5,792 nucleotides of DNA from Akkermansia sp. GTDB taxonomy: Bacteria > Verrucomicrobiota > Verrucomicrobiia > Verrucomicrobiales > Akkermansiaceae. The stretch covers positions 1 through 5,792 of the forward strand of contig JAIFNK010000064.1 of assembly GCA_020047775.1 (NCBI GenBank), written 5' to 3'. Each line of letters starts with the position of its first letter. The first letter of the stretch is position 1. The translations under genes and the position numbers were made by a program. A model generated the notes under the pieces. That model saw only the letters and a program-made list of their open reading frames with translations. It had not been told where the DNA came from and searched no databases. Shown in pieces: positions 1 through 5,792 of this stretch.

Positions 1-636
1 CGCCAAACGCGCGTCGATGCCGTCGTGGAAATCGCTTTCGCCGATCCCCGTGAATTTCAAGACCAGCGCGTCATGGATGTTCTCAATGCCCGCCAGCGCC
101 TTCAACCGCGGCACCACCTCGGCGTGATACATCGGATAGAGTTCCCGCGGCGGTCCGGGCAGCAGGAACACCGCGCAATTCGTCCGACCGTTGAGCCGTG
201 GAGGCACATAGATTCCAGGAGCGGTTCCATTTGGATTCGGCAGGATGTCTGCACCCACCGGGCACAGCGCCTGTTTGAGATTAGCATCCACCATCGCCCT
301 ACCCCGCAGCGCGAAAAACCCTTCGAGCGATCGCAACGCCGCCTCGTCGGTGATCAATTCCAGACCCAGAACATCGGCAGTGATCTCGCGGGTGAGGTCG
401 TCGCTGGTGGGTCCGAGGCCTCCGGTCACGATCACGGCGTCTGCCCGGACAATCGCCTCTGCCAGAGAATCGCGGATTGCATCACCGTCCGGCACGGTGG
501 TTTGACGGGAAATCCGCAGGCCAAGTTTGAACAACTCCCGGCCGAACCAGGCTCCGTGCGTGTTAAGCGTGTTTCCTAGCAGGAGTTCGGTGCCGGTGTT
601 GATAACTTCAATTCTCACGGCGTGATTTTGCGACAT
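1..636 (-). CDS. cinA: CinA-family protein (MoCF_biosynth/CinA N-terminal domain), C-terminus outside window
   Basis: The 212 visible residues form the molybdopterin-binding-like domain of CinA. Family signatures are TGTELLLG (residues 14-21), TGGLGPTSDDLTRE (71-84), PNPNGTAPG (133-141) and LPGPPRE (159-165). Full CinA proteins are about 400 residues; many carry a C-terminal nicotinamide-nucleotide amidohydrolase (PncC) domain, which would lie beyond position 1 and cannot be confirmed. Known CinA roles are NMN deamidation and ADP-ribose pyrophosphatase activity in pyridine-nucleotide salvage, and a competence association in some Gram-positives. The ATG at 636 is chosen; an in-frame GTG at 618 gives VRIEVINTGTEL, which matches the usual CinA N-terminus and may be the real start. 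Neither has a clear Shine-Dalgarno. The reading frame is intact to the window edge. It starts 26 bp after the VTT gene ends, so co-transcription is likely. Family assignment is secure; exact start and full architecture are not. Confidence 0.93.
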   Translation of the reverse strand, partial: MSQNHAVRIEVINTGTELLLGNTLNTHGAWFGRELFKLGLRISRQTTVPDGDAIRDSLAEAIVRADAVIVTGGLGPTSDDLTREITADVLGLELITDEAALRSLEGFFALRGRAMVDANLKQALCPVGADILPNPNGTAPGIYVPPRLNGRTNCAVFLLPGPPRELYPMYHAEVVPRLKALAGIENIHDALVLKFTGIGESDFHDGIDARLA

Positions 637-662
637 CCCACCACAGACTCAAGGGCTGATAT

Positions 663-1283
663 TCACCGGGAAATCCGGCTCGCCGCCAGCCACAGCAGCG
701 CGGGCAGCGCCAAGCTCAAGCCGAACGCCCAGCCAGGCGCTTCATGGCCCGTCTGGCCGATCGCCGCAAACAGAAATCCCATCGGCACACTGCCACAGGC
801 GAGCGACACCACGAAGCGCTTGAACGGCATCCGCACCAGACCCGCCGTGCAGGAAATCACCTCGGGTAAAATCGGCAACGCCCTCGACAAGGCCACCACC
901 CAGCCGCCGCCTTTGCCGAATAGCAACCGACCGCTTTCATAATCCCGATCTCCCAGCCAGCGGCGGGCGAACCTCTCGCCGAACAGCCGACCCAGTCCGT
1001 ATCCTGACCCTCCTGCGGCGACCAACCCCGCCGAGGCGACCGCCCCGCCTAACAACGCACCGTAAACATAGCCCAGCGCGGAGATCACGATGGTCCCCGG
1101 CACTGGCAACAGCAAATCCCCGACCAGCAGGAGAAACCCTGCCGCCCATGCCCAGTGACCCGCGCCTTCCAGCCATTTCACGCTGCCGTCAAAGGTGAAC
1201 CGCTCGTCCCATCGCCCGCCCCACAGCATCCACCCTCCCAGGACAAGAGCCGCCAGCGCCACAAACCACAATGCCAATCGCAT
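663..1283 (-). CDS. VTT/DedA (TVP38/TMEM64-like) family integral membrane protein
   Basis: The 206-residue protein is strongly hydrophobic. It has an N-terminal membrane segment (about residues 3-22) and further hydrophobic stretches at about 43-60, 64-95, 128-150, 155-178 and 184-202. Two regions match the VTT domain: GDLLLPVPGT (55-64) followed by a glycine-rich segment (to about 98), and SRALPILPEVISCTAGLVRM (133-152) followed by PFKRF, the place of the re-entrant Arg/Pro/Gly motif. Length is normal for the family. VTT/DedA proteins are inner-membrane proteins linked to phospholipid flipping (undecaprenyl phosphate or phosphatidylethanolamine carriers) and proton-dependent homeostasis; the substrate here cannot be told from sequence. 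The ATG at 1283 follows a GGGG run. An intrinsic terminator just upstream separates it from the thioredoxin-like gene, so its own promoter probably lies in 1284-1320, though I see no clear -35/-10. cinA follows 26 bp downstream. Confidence 0.85.
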   Translation of the reverse strand: MRLALWFVALAALVLGGWMLWGGRWDERFTFDGSVKWLEGAGHWAWAAGFLLLVGDLLLPVPGTIVISALGYVYGALLGGAVASAGLVAAGGSGYGLGRLFGERFARRWLGDRDYESGRLLFGKGGGWVVALSRALPILPEVISCTAGLVRMPFKRFVVSLACGSVPMGFLFAAIGQTGHEAPGWAFGLSLALPALLWLAASRISR

Positions 1284-1315
1284 GCCCCGAGAATGGCCGA
1301 ATCACCCGCCACGCC

Positions 1316-1352
1316 AAGAAAAAGCACCGTCCCGGCAACCGGGGCGGTGCTT
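1316..1352 (-). terminator. Strong rho-independent terminator after the thioredoxin-like gene
   Basis: The arms 1322-1335 and 1339-1352 pair over 14 bp (one G·U on the minus strand) around a 3-nt loop at 1336-1338. Read on the minus strand the stem is followed by TTTTTCTT. It lies 25 bp beyond the TAA at 1377-1379 and 33 bp before the VTT start at 1283. It therefore closes the upstream unit (GxxExxY, metH, thioredoxin-like) and separates it from VTT-cinA. On the plus strand there is no U-run, so it is unidirectional. Confidence 0.9.
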
Positions 1353-1376
1353 GTCAATTCCAGCGGTCTGAAAAAC

Positions 1377-1858
1377 TTATTTGGCCTCCCCGTCCTGCTT
1401 TTTACCGGCCTCGAGCCGCGCCTTGAAGTCCTCGATTCCAGCAGCCATCCTGCTGTCGGGGGCGAAAGCCTTCGCCTCGTCCGCGGCCTTGATGGCTTCG
1501 TCGAATTTCTTCTGTTGGGCGAAGATCATCACCCGGGTCATCATCATCTGCTGGGTTTCCTCGGTGACGAATCCGCCCTCCTTTTATCATTGGGGTAATC
1601 CAACTCGACCAAGACGAACTTGTCCTTCACCCCCGCCTTGAACGGCTCGTGACTGAAGACTTCCTTGTTGAGCTTGATGCACCAGCCGCACCAGTCGGAG
1701 CCGGTGAAATCGATTAGCAAATCCTTCTTGGATTCCGCAGCTTCCTTTTTGGCCGCGGCAAAATCCGCAGTCCAGCCTTCACCACCGGCCAATGCAAATC
1801 CCGCGCAATGCAACGCCACCACTGCGGCGCAGGTCCTTATGATTGGTTTCATGTTCAT
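1377..1858 (-). pseudogene. Secreted thioredoxin-fold protein, internally deleted and frameshifted
   Basis: The N-terminal frame (1858 down to the TGA at 1544-1546, 104 codons) begins with a Sec-type signal peptide, hydrophobic from about residue 5 and ending AFALA-like at about residue 24 (FALA, then GG). It continues as a thioredoxin-like domain with the CGWC redox motif at residues 57-60 (GSDWCGWCIKLNKEVF context). Family similarity stops at ELDYPNDK (residue 92). From about 1580 the coding signal continues in the -1 frame to the TAA at 1377-1379, giving EETQQMMMTRVMIFAQQKKF and an Ala/Lys/Glu-rich helical tail. That tail resembles the C-terminal end of longer secreted thioredoxin-like proteins of Verrucomicrobia and Planctomycetes. 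The second half of the thioredoxin fold, including the cis-Pro loop, and the linker are absent. The simplest reading is an internal deletion that also shifted frame; an assembly error at the junction is possible. A second in-frame ATG lies at 1852. A GGGG run precedes the first ATG. Confidence 0.75.
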
Positions 1859-1908
1859 GAAACCCCAGCATGCTCCGAAAAATCCCGCGGTCGAGGGAAA
1901 ATCCGTGG

Positions 1909-1939
1909 AAAAACCGGCCGGATCACGCGTATCCCAGCC
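1909..1939 (-). terminator. Possible weak intrinsic terminator overlapping the metH stop codon
   Basis: On the minus strand bases 1931-1939 pair with 1916-1923 (8 pairs with one G·U and one bulged G) around a 7-nt loop that includes part of the metH TGA. Two G residues later comes a TTTTT run (1909-1913). The stem is short and imperfect, so it may only attenuate transcription into the thioredoxin-like gene. Confidence 0.3.
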
Positions 1940-4900
1940 ACGGACCTAACCATTTCTCCGCATCCTGCAAGCTCATTCCCTTGCGCCGCGCATAGTCCTC
2001 GATCTGATCCTTCTGGAGTTCCGAAATCGCGAAGTAATGGCTTTCCGGATGTGAGAAATACAATCCGCAGACCGCGGCCCCGGGATGCATCGCACAGCTT
2101 TCCGTCAGCGTCACGCCGGTTTCAGCCGAGGCCCCTAGCAATTCAAACAACGGCGGCTTCTCGGTGTGGTCCGGCTGCGCGGGATAACCCGGTGCCGGAC
2201 GAATGCCCTGATAGTTCTCATGAATCAACTGGTCGTGCGTGAGCTCGTCCTCGGTTTCATAACCCCACTCGATGCGCGCCTTGTGATGGAGAAACTCCGC
2301 GAAAGCCTCGGCGAAGCGGTCGGCGATCGCCTTCACCATGATCGCACCGTAAGGATCAATCTGCTTGTCCAACTCGTCCGCGAACTCATGCGCGCCGTGG
2401 ATGCCGACCACGAATCCACCGACGTAGTCGGCCGTGGCGGCGGTTTCCAACCGCCATGCTCCCTCCCCCACAAACTCCCAATCCACCAACCCAGCCGCTT
2501 TCGGATTCCCCAAAATATAACTTCGCTGGCTCCAATAATCATCCGCATCCCGGACGATGTGATCATAAGACTCCTTTTGCCAGAAAGCACCGCTTCTACC
2601 CAGCAGCTTGTTCGCCTCGCTCGCGCTATGGAGTTTGATCGAATGAAGGATTCCGGCCAAATCATGTCCCGCCTTGGGCGAAATGATGAAATGCACGTGA
2701 TTCGGCATCACGCACCATGCTCCGAGATCGTATCGATCTCCCGCGAAGTGCAGGATGCTGTCAGCTACGATTTTCGCGATGCGGGCGTCCTTCATCCATG
2801 CCTCACCCTGGCCTTCGTCGAGCGCGGACTCGATCCGGTTTCGATAGAGCAAGCCGAGTTCACTACTGATCGAATCGATTCGCGCCTGATCACCGGCCAT
2901 CTTTGCTTCCGCAAGTTGTTGGGTGAGTGACTCCTTTTCGCGCCTGTAGCTTTGGAGCACGGAGGCGGGAAACGAATCTTCAAGGCGGAAGGTTACGGCG
3001 TAGGTGGATCCTTCGCGATACCAGTGAGGGAGGTCTCCCCAAGTTTGCTTTTCCGTGCGGGTATCGCTTTTCGCGTAAGTGGGTGTGAAGGATGATGGGG
3101 CTTGGCGGTTGGAAACCGCCGCCACGGGCGCGACCCAGTCGGCTAGCGCGACATTCGGTTTCCCGGAGTCTTTCTTGAGCTGCTGGCGGAGGCTGTGGAA
3201 ACGCATGCGCTCGGTCGTCCGGGTTTCGTCGGTCCAGACGATGATGTCGTCGCCCTCGGCATTCGCGGGGAAAAACCCGTAGATGCCTTCCGCGCGGAAC
3301 CGGTCTTCGGCGATGATGCGGTCCACCCAAGTCATGGCATCCTGATAGAGCTTGCCGGCTTCCACCGCGCCCTCGGCATTTTTCGTTTTGAGAATCTTGT
3401 TTTCCCGGTCCCACACGCCGCGGAGTTCCCACGCGTGGAAGAACGGCGTCCAGTCGATGAACTTCGCGAACTCGCGCAGCGACGGACTCTTGATCGTCCG
3501 CGTGCCGGTGAACGACGGCACCGGCGGCGTGTAGTTAGACCAATCGAATTTCGGGCCGGCGGCGCGGGCCTCGGCGAGAGTGAGGGTTTCCTTTTTCGGT
3601 CCGCCGAGGAAGTTGTCTCGGAGTTTTTGCTGCTTCTCGCGGTTCTCCAGCGCGAACGCGTCGCGCTGGTCTTTCGAGAGCAATGACGTGGTAACCGGCA
3701 CTGAGCGCGAGGCATCCAGCACATGGACCACCGGCCCGGAATAATGCTGCGCAATCTTGATCGCCGTGTGCGCCGCGGAAGTCGTCGCGCCGCCGATGAG
3801 CAGCGGGACTTTGAAACCGAGTCGTTCCATCTCCTTGGCGACATGCACCATTTCATCGAGCGAAGGCGTGATTAGGCCGGATAGACCGATGACATCCGCC
3901 TCAAGTTCCTTGGCTTTTGCTAGAATCTTGTCGCATGAAACCATCACGCCCATGTCGGTGACTTCGAAGCCATTGCAGGAAAGCACCACGCCGACGATAT
4001 TCTTGCCGATGTCGTGCACGTCGCCCTTGACCGTGGCGATGAGGAAGCGGCCCGCCGAGCGGCCGCGTTCGGCGAGTTTGAGGGCTTCCGCGTCGGTGAG
4101 CGCCGGGTTCTCCAGCTTGATCGCGGCGATGTCGCCCGCGAGGTATTCCGCTTTGTCGGCTTCCATGAATGGAAACAACCACGCGACCGCCTTTTTCATC
4201 ACCCGCGCGGATTTCACCACTTGCGGCAGGAACATTTTTCCGGCACCGAACAGGTCGCCGACCACGCCCATGCCATCCATCAGCGGGCCTTCGATCACCT
4301 TGAGCGGACGCACGTATTTCAAACGCGCCTCCTCGGTATCTTCGTCGATGTATTTATCGATGCCGCGAAGTAACGCGTGTTCGAGGCGCTTTTCCACTGG
4401 ATCGTCGCGCCATGACAGATCTTCTTCGATCTTCTTACCGCCGACGTTTTTATAACTTTCGGCAAGTTCGAGCAGCCGCTCGGTCGAATCCGGGCGACGG
4501 TTCAGCAGCACATCCTCGACGCATTCCAGCAAATCTTTCGGAATCTCGTCGTAAACTTCGAGCATGCCGGCGTTGACGATGCCCATATCCATCCCCGCCA
4601 GTCCGGCGTGATAGAGAAAGGCGGAGTGCATCGCCTCGCGGACCTTGTTATTGCCACGGAAGGAGAAGGAAATGTTGGAAACACCGCCGGAGACCTTTGC
4701 TCCGGGCAGGTTCTCCTTGATCCAGCGGGTCGCGTTGATGAAGTCGAGCGCGTAGTTGTTATGCTCCTCGATGCCGGTGGCGACAGTCAGGATGTTAGGA
4801 TCGAAAATGATGTCGTCCTGATTGAAGCCGACCTCATCGACAAGAATCCTATAGGCGCGCTCGCAAATGCGGATTTTTTCCTCATAGGATGCCGCCTGGC

Positions 4901-5369
4901 CGTTTTCATCGAAGGCCATGACGACCACCGCCGCGCCGTAGCGCATGATGTGGCGCGCCTGTTTCTTGAAATTCTCCTCGCCCTCCTTGAGCGAGATCGA
5001 GTTCACGATTCCCTTCCCTTGAAGGTGTTTCAGGCCTTCTTCGAGGATTTCCCACTTCGAGGAATCGACCATGATCGGCACTTTCGCGACGTCCGGCTCG
5101 CCTTGGAGCAGTAGCAGGAAGCGGCTCATCATCGCCTTGCCGTCGATGAGGCCGTCGTCGAAACAAATGTCGATGACGTTGGCGCCGTTGGCCACTTGCT
5201 GGCGGGCCACCTCGACGGCGGCTTCGAGGTCACCGGCGCGGACGAGCTTCGCGAATTGCGGGGAGCCCGCGACATTCGCGCGCTCGCCGATCATGAGGAA
5301 GCGCTTGTCGGCGGTGTGGTTGTAGGCCTCAGTGCCGGATAGACGGAGGGCGTGGGGAATGGTTTTCAT
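1923..5369 (-). CDS. metH: Cobalamin-dependent methionine synthase (pterin, cap, B12 and activation domains), interrupted in frame by a RAYT transposase
   Basis: MetH transfers a methyl group from 5-methyl-tetrahydrofolate through cobalamin to homocysteine in the cytoplasm. The 1148-codon frame starts at the pterin-binding domain (about residues 22-290; IGERANV 27-33, DSSKW 102-106, FDPNI 189-193, [14 protein letters not shown] 227-240). Next come the cap domain (about 325-400; [16 protein letters not shown] 377-392) and the B12 Rossmann domain, with DVHDIG (450-455, His452 as lower cobalt ligand), SGL (497-499) and GG (526-527). The AdoMet activation domain begins near 605, with LADW (742-745; Asp744 matches E. 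coli Asp946) and RPAPGYP (1057-1063; Arg1057 matches Arg1134). Residues 750-979 are foreign and encode a RAYT; conserved MetH resumes at ADYVGGF (980). Without the insert it is about 918 residues, against 1227 in E. coli, because the zinc/homocysteine domain (about 350 residues) is absent. The cap-B12 linker (404-438) is longer than in E. coli. [13 protein letters not shown] after the ATG aligns with the E. coli interdomain segment, supporting this start. No clear Shine-Dalgarno. Activity of the fused product is unknown. Confidence 0.93.
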   Translation of the reverse strand: MKTIPHALRLSGTEAYNHTADKRFLMIGERANVAGSPQFAKLVRAGDLEAAVEVARQQVANGANVIDICFDDGLIDGKAMMSRFLLLLQGEPDVAKVPIMVDSSKWEILEEGLKHLQGKGIVNSISLKEGEENFKKQARHIMRYGAAVVVMAFDENGQAASYEEKIRICERAYRILVDEVGFNQDDIIFDPNILTVATGIEEHNNYALDFINATRWIKENLPGAKVSGGVSNISFSFRGNNKVREAMHSAFLYHAGLAGMDMGIVNAGMLEVYDEIPKDLLECVEDVLLNRRPDSTERLLELAESYKNVGGKKIEEDLSWRDDPVEKRLEHALLRGIDKYIDEDTEEARLKYVRPLKVIEGPLMDGMGVVGDLFGAGKMFLPQVVKSARVMKKAVAWLFPFMEADKAEYLAGDIAAIKLENPALTDAEALKLAERGRSAGRFLIATVKGDVHDIGKNIVGVVLSCNGFEVTDMGVMVSCDKILAKAKELEADVIGLSGLITPSLDEMVHVAKEMERLGFKVPLLIGGATTSAAHTAIKIAQHYSGPVVHVLDASRSVPVTTSLLSKDQRDAFALENREKQQKLRDNFLGGPKKETLTLAEARAAGPKFDWSNYTPPVPSFTGTRTIKSPSLREFAKFIDWTPFFHAWELRGVWDRENKILKTKNAEGAVEAGKLYQDAMTWVDRIIAEDRFRAEGIYGFFPANAEGDDIIVWTDETRTTERMRFHSLRQQLKKDSGKPNVALADWVAPVAAVSNRQAPSSFTPTYAKSDTRTEKQTWGDLPHWYREGSTYAVTFRLEDSFPASVLQSYRREKESLTQQLAEAKMAGDQARIDSISSELGLLYRNRIESALDEGQGEAWMKDARIAKIVADSILHFAGDRYDLGAWCVMPNHVHFIISPKAGHDLAGILHSIKLHSASEANKLLGRSGAFWQKESYDHIVRDADDYWSQRSYILGNPKAAGLVDWEFVGEGAWRLETAATADYVGGFVVGIHGAHEFADELDKQIDPYGAIMVKAIADRFAEAFAEFLHHKARIEWGYETEDELTHDQLIHENYQGIRPAPGYPAQPDHTEKPPLFELLGASAETGVTLTESCAMHPGAAVCGLYFSHPESHYFAISELQKDQIEDYARRKGMSLQDAEKWLGPWLGYA
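2432..2456. repeat. REP-like inverted repeat, 3' end of the RAYT element
   Basis: This 25-bp sequence is the exact reverse complement of 3103-3127. It contains a perfect hairpin: arms 2439-2445 (GGCGGTT) and 2449-2455 (AACCGCC) with loop TCC. A CCGTGGC segment lies outside the hairpin, where REP elements usually carry their conserved tetranucleotide. On the minus strand it is translated and encodes the RLETAAT stretch just before MetH resumes. Confidence 0.9.
2454..3104 (-). CDS. REP-associated tyrosine transposase (RAYT, Y1/HUH), in-frame section of the metH ORF
   Basis: These codons are residues 756-972 of the 1148-residue frame. Family matches in order are [20 protein letters not shown] (778-797, first strand), a charged helical stretch (803-845), [11 protein letters not shown] (845-855), the HUH motif in [11 protein letters not shown] (886-896; His891 and His893 bind the divalent metal), [15 protein letters not shown] (927-941) and [14 protein letters not shown] (949-962). 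Tyr951 is the most likely nucleophile. RAYTs are single-copy relatives of IS200/IS605 transposases that nick and rejoin REP hairpins as single-stranded DNA. All core motifs are present and the length is normal, so the domain may be active. It has no stop of its own, and no ATG, GTG or TTG between the GTG in the 5' repeat and the first core strand; the first Met (824) lies after it. It would therefore be made only as part of the MetH fusion, unless an unusual start is used. Confidence 0.88.
3103..3127. repeat. REP-like inverted repeat, 5' end of the RAYT element
   Basis: This is the exact 25-bp inverted partner of 2432-2456. Arms 3104-3110 and 3114-3120 pair perfectly around the loop GGA (3111-3113). 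On the minus strand it encodes VAAVSNR directly after the MetH segment LADWVAP. Its GTG (3123-3125) is the only standard start codon ahead of the transposase core. Confidence 0.9.
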
Positions 5370-5423
5370 TTGGATGAAGCGAAACGCGGAGAACGCAGAG
5401 GAAGAGGAGGAAGACGCGGAGGT
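5370..5423. other. Pyrimidine-rich repetitive spacer between the GxxExxY gene and metH
   Basis: On the plus strand this 54-bp gap is mostly purine and built from imperfect short units: CGCGGAG (5385-5391), CGCAGAGG (5394-5401), AGAGGAGG (5403-5410) and CGCGGAGG (5415-5422). On the minus strand it is a C/T-rich leader that ends at the metH ATG with no purine-rich ribosome site. I see no -35/-10 pair, no terminator, and it is too short for a cobalamin or SAM riboswitch. It may be a dispersed repeat or transcribed spacer. Confidence 0.5.
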
Positions 5424-5792
5424 TTATTGGGGAAAATTGATGACGTGGCGTTTGATGCCGTCGCGGAGAAGGATCACGTTGAAGTTGATGAGCAGGCCCA
5501 GACACTTGTTGGCCAAACGCATGTAGGTGTGAAGCTGCGCTTCGTGGATTGGAACGATTGCCGAGACGGTTTTGATTTCAACAACTACGCTTTCATCGAC
5601 CAGAAGATCGATTCGATAAGCCTCTTCGTCCAAATGCTCTCCTTTGTAGAAAACCTCGGTCGGAACCTGACGCCGTGAAGAAATGCCTCGCAAGAGAAGC
5701 TCCCGTTGCAAAGCCGCCTCGTAAACGCGCTCCAACAAGCCCGGTCCGAACTCACGATGAACCTCCATCGCCGCATCAATAATGACGCCCGA
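5424..5792 (-). CDS. GxxExxY family protein, N-terminus outside window
   Basis: The 122 visible residues match the GxxExxY family (about 120-135 residues). AAMEVHREFGPGLLERVYE (7-25) holds the naming motif GLLERVY (18-24). YRIDLLVDESVVVEIKTV (59-76) has the D62...E72-x-K74 layout of a PD-(D/E)XK nuclease-like fold, and HEAQLHTYMRL is followed by GLLINFNVILLRDGIKR near the C-terminus. The frame stays open upstream of the first ATG (5766-5768) as SGVIIDAA, which is conserved in the family, so the real start is beyond 5792 and that ATG is internal. The biochemical role of the family is not established; a nuclease-like fold is inferred from the motif. It is in the same frame as metH, with its TAA (5424-5426) 18 codons before the metH ATG. 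Confidence 0.88.
   Translation of the reverse strand, partial: SGVIIDAAMEVHREFGPGLLERVYEAALQRELLLRGISSRRQVPTEVFYKGEHLDEEAYRIDLLVDESVVVEIKTVSAIVPIHEAQLHTYMRLANKCLGLLINFNVILLRDGIKRHVINFPQ

Larger units (their letters stand above)
2432..3127 (-). mobile_element. REPtron-like element (REP-flanked RAYT) inserted in frame in metH
   Basis: The element is bounded by exact 25-bp inverted repeats at 2432-2456 and 3103-3127, each able to fold into a REP-type hairpin. Between them lies a Y1/HUH transposase on the same strand and in the same frame as metH. Its length is 696 bp (232 codons). Removing it from outer edge to outer edge joins VAP directly to DYVGGF in frame, close to the E. coli order VAPKLSGKADYIGAF. 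No target duplication is visible, as expected for HUH single-strand transposition. The edges are defined by the repeats; the true ancestral junction could differ by a few codons. Confidence 0.85.

Noticed and set aside
25..579. Plus-strand ORF of 184 codons opposite cinA
   Set aside because: Its translation is low-complexity Arg/His-rich with no family resemblance, and it is antisense to a clear CinA frame with conserved motifs.
1574..1590. Programmed -1 frameshift at the AAAAGGAGG stretch of the thioredoxin-like gene
   Set aside because: The site does not fit the X XXY YYZ pattern, and the joined product would still lack the second half of the thioredoxin fold. Deletion explains both facts.
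2432..2456. The REP hairpin as a transcription terminator
   Set aside because: The 7-bp stem is followed by no U-run on either strand, and its exact inverted partner at 3103-3127 marks it as a transposon end.
2166..2930. Plus-strand ORF of 254 codons opposite metH and the RAYT
   Set aside because: It crosses the element boundary and the MetH tail without any recognisable domain. It is a GC-driven shadow of the minus-strand frame.
2432..3127. Intein, or another self-splicing insertion in metH
   Set aside because: An in-frame insert in a conserved enzyme first suggests an intein. However, there is no Cys/Ser at the first insert position, no C-terminal His-Asn followed by Cys/Ser/Thr (it ends AAT then ADY), and no LAGLIDADG block. 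The content is clearly a Y1/HUH transposase between inverted repeats.
2432..3127. Group I or II intron within metH
   Set aside because: The segment is open in the metH frame throughout, encodes a RAYT rather than a reverse transcriptase or homing endonuclease, and I see no intron domain V-like structure at its 3' end.
3757..4455. Plus-strand ORF of 232 codons opposite the metH B12 domain
   Set aside because: It is Ser/Arg/Pro-biased and lies opposite the most conserved part of MetH, so codon constraint on the minus strand explains it.
5370..5423. Cobalamin or SAM riboswitch ahead of metH
   Set aside because: The spacer is only 54 bp, consists of C/T repeats, and lacks a B12-box or SAM aptamer layout.

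Overview
This is a GC-rich bacterial window in which every gene I can support reads on the minus strand. The gene set suggests Verrucomicrobiota: a MetH without a homocysteine domain, a secreted thioredoxin-like protein with a long C-terminal extension, a GxxExxY protein and a REP-associated transposase (RAYT). No rRNA or marker protein confirms this, so the phylum is an inference.

In transcription order, from high to low coordinates: (1) 5424-5792, the 3' part of a GxxExxY-family gene that enters from outside the window; (2) a 54-bp pyrimidine-rich spacer; (3) 1923-5369, metH, cobalamin-dependent methionine synthase, starting at the pterin domain; (4) 1377-1858, a secreted thioredoxin-like gene that has lost its middle and changed frame, ending at a strong intrinsic terminator (1316-1352); (5) 663-1283, a VTT/DedA-type membrane protein; (6) 1-636, the N-terminal part of a CinA-family protein that runs off the window.

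The outstanding feature is inside metH. A 696-bp element (2432-3127) bounded by exact 25-bp inverted repeats, each holding a 7-bp-stem hairpin of REP type, sits in the C-terminal AdoMet/reactivation domain. It encodes an essentially complete RAYT (HUH motif PNHVHF, C-terminal Tyr region) in the same strand and frame as metH. There is no stop, and no ATG, GTG or TTG ahead of the transposase core except a GTG in the repeat itself. The result is one 1148-codon ORF: MetH front, transposase, MetH tail. Conserved MetH sequence resumes right after the insert with no frameshift or nonsense change, so the gene looks recently invaded or still used.

Functionally, MetH makes methionine from homocysteine and methyl-tetrahydrofolate using B12. 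The missing homocysteine-binding module would have to be encoded elsewhere. The VTT protein and CinA lie after the terminator, probably as a separate short transcription unit with a 26-bp gap. Nothing suggests that the GxxExxY and thioredoxin-like genes act in methionine synthesis. I found no tRNA, rRNA, CRISPR or riboswitch.
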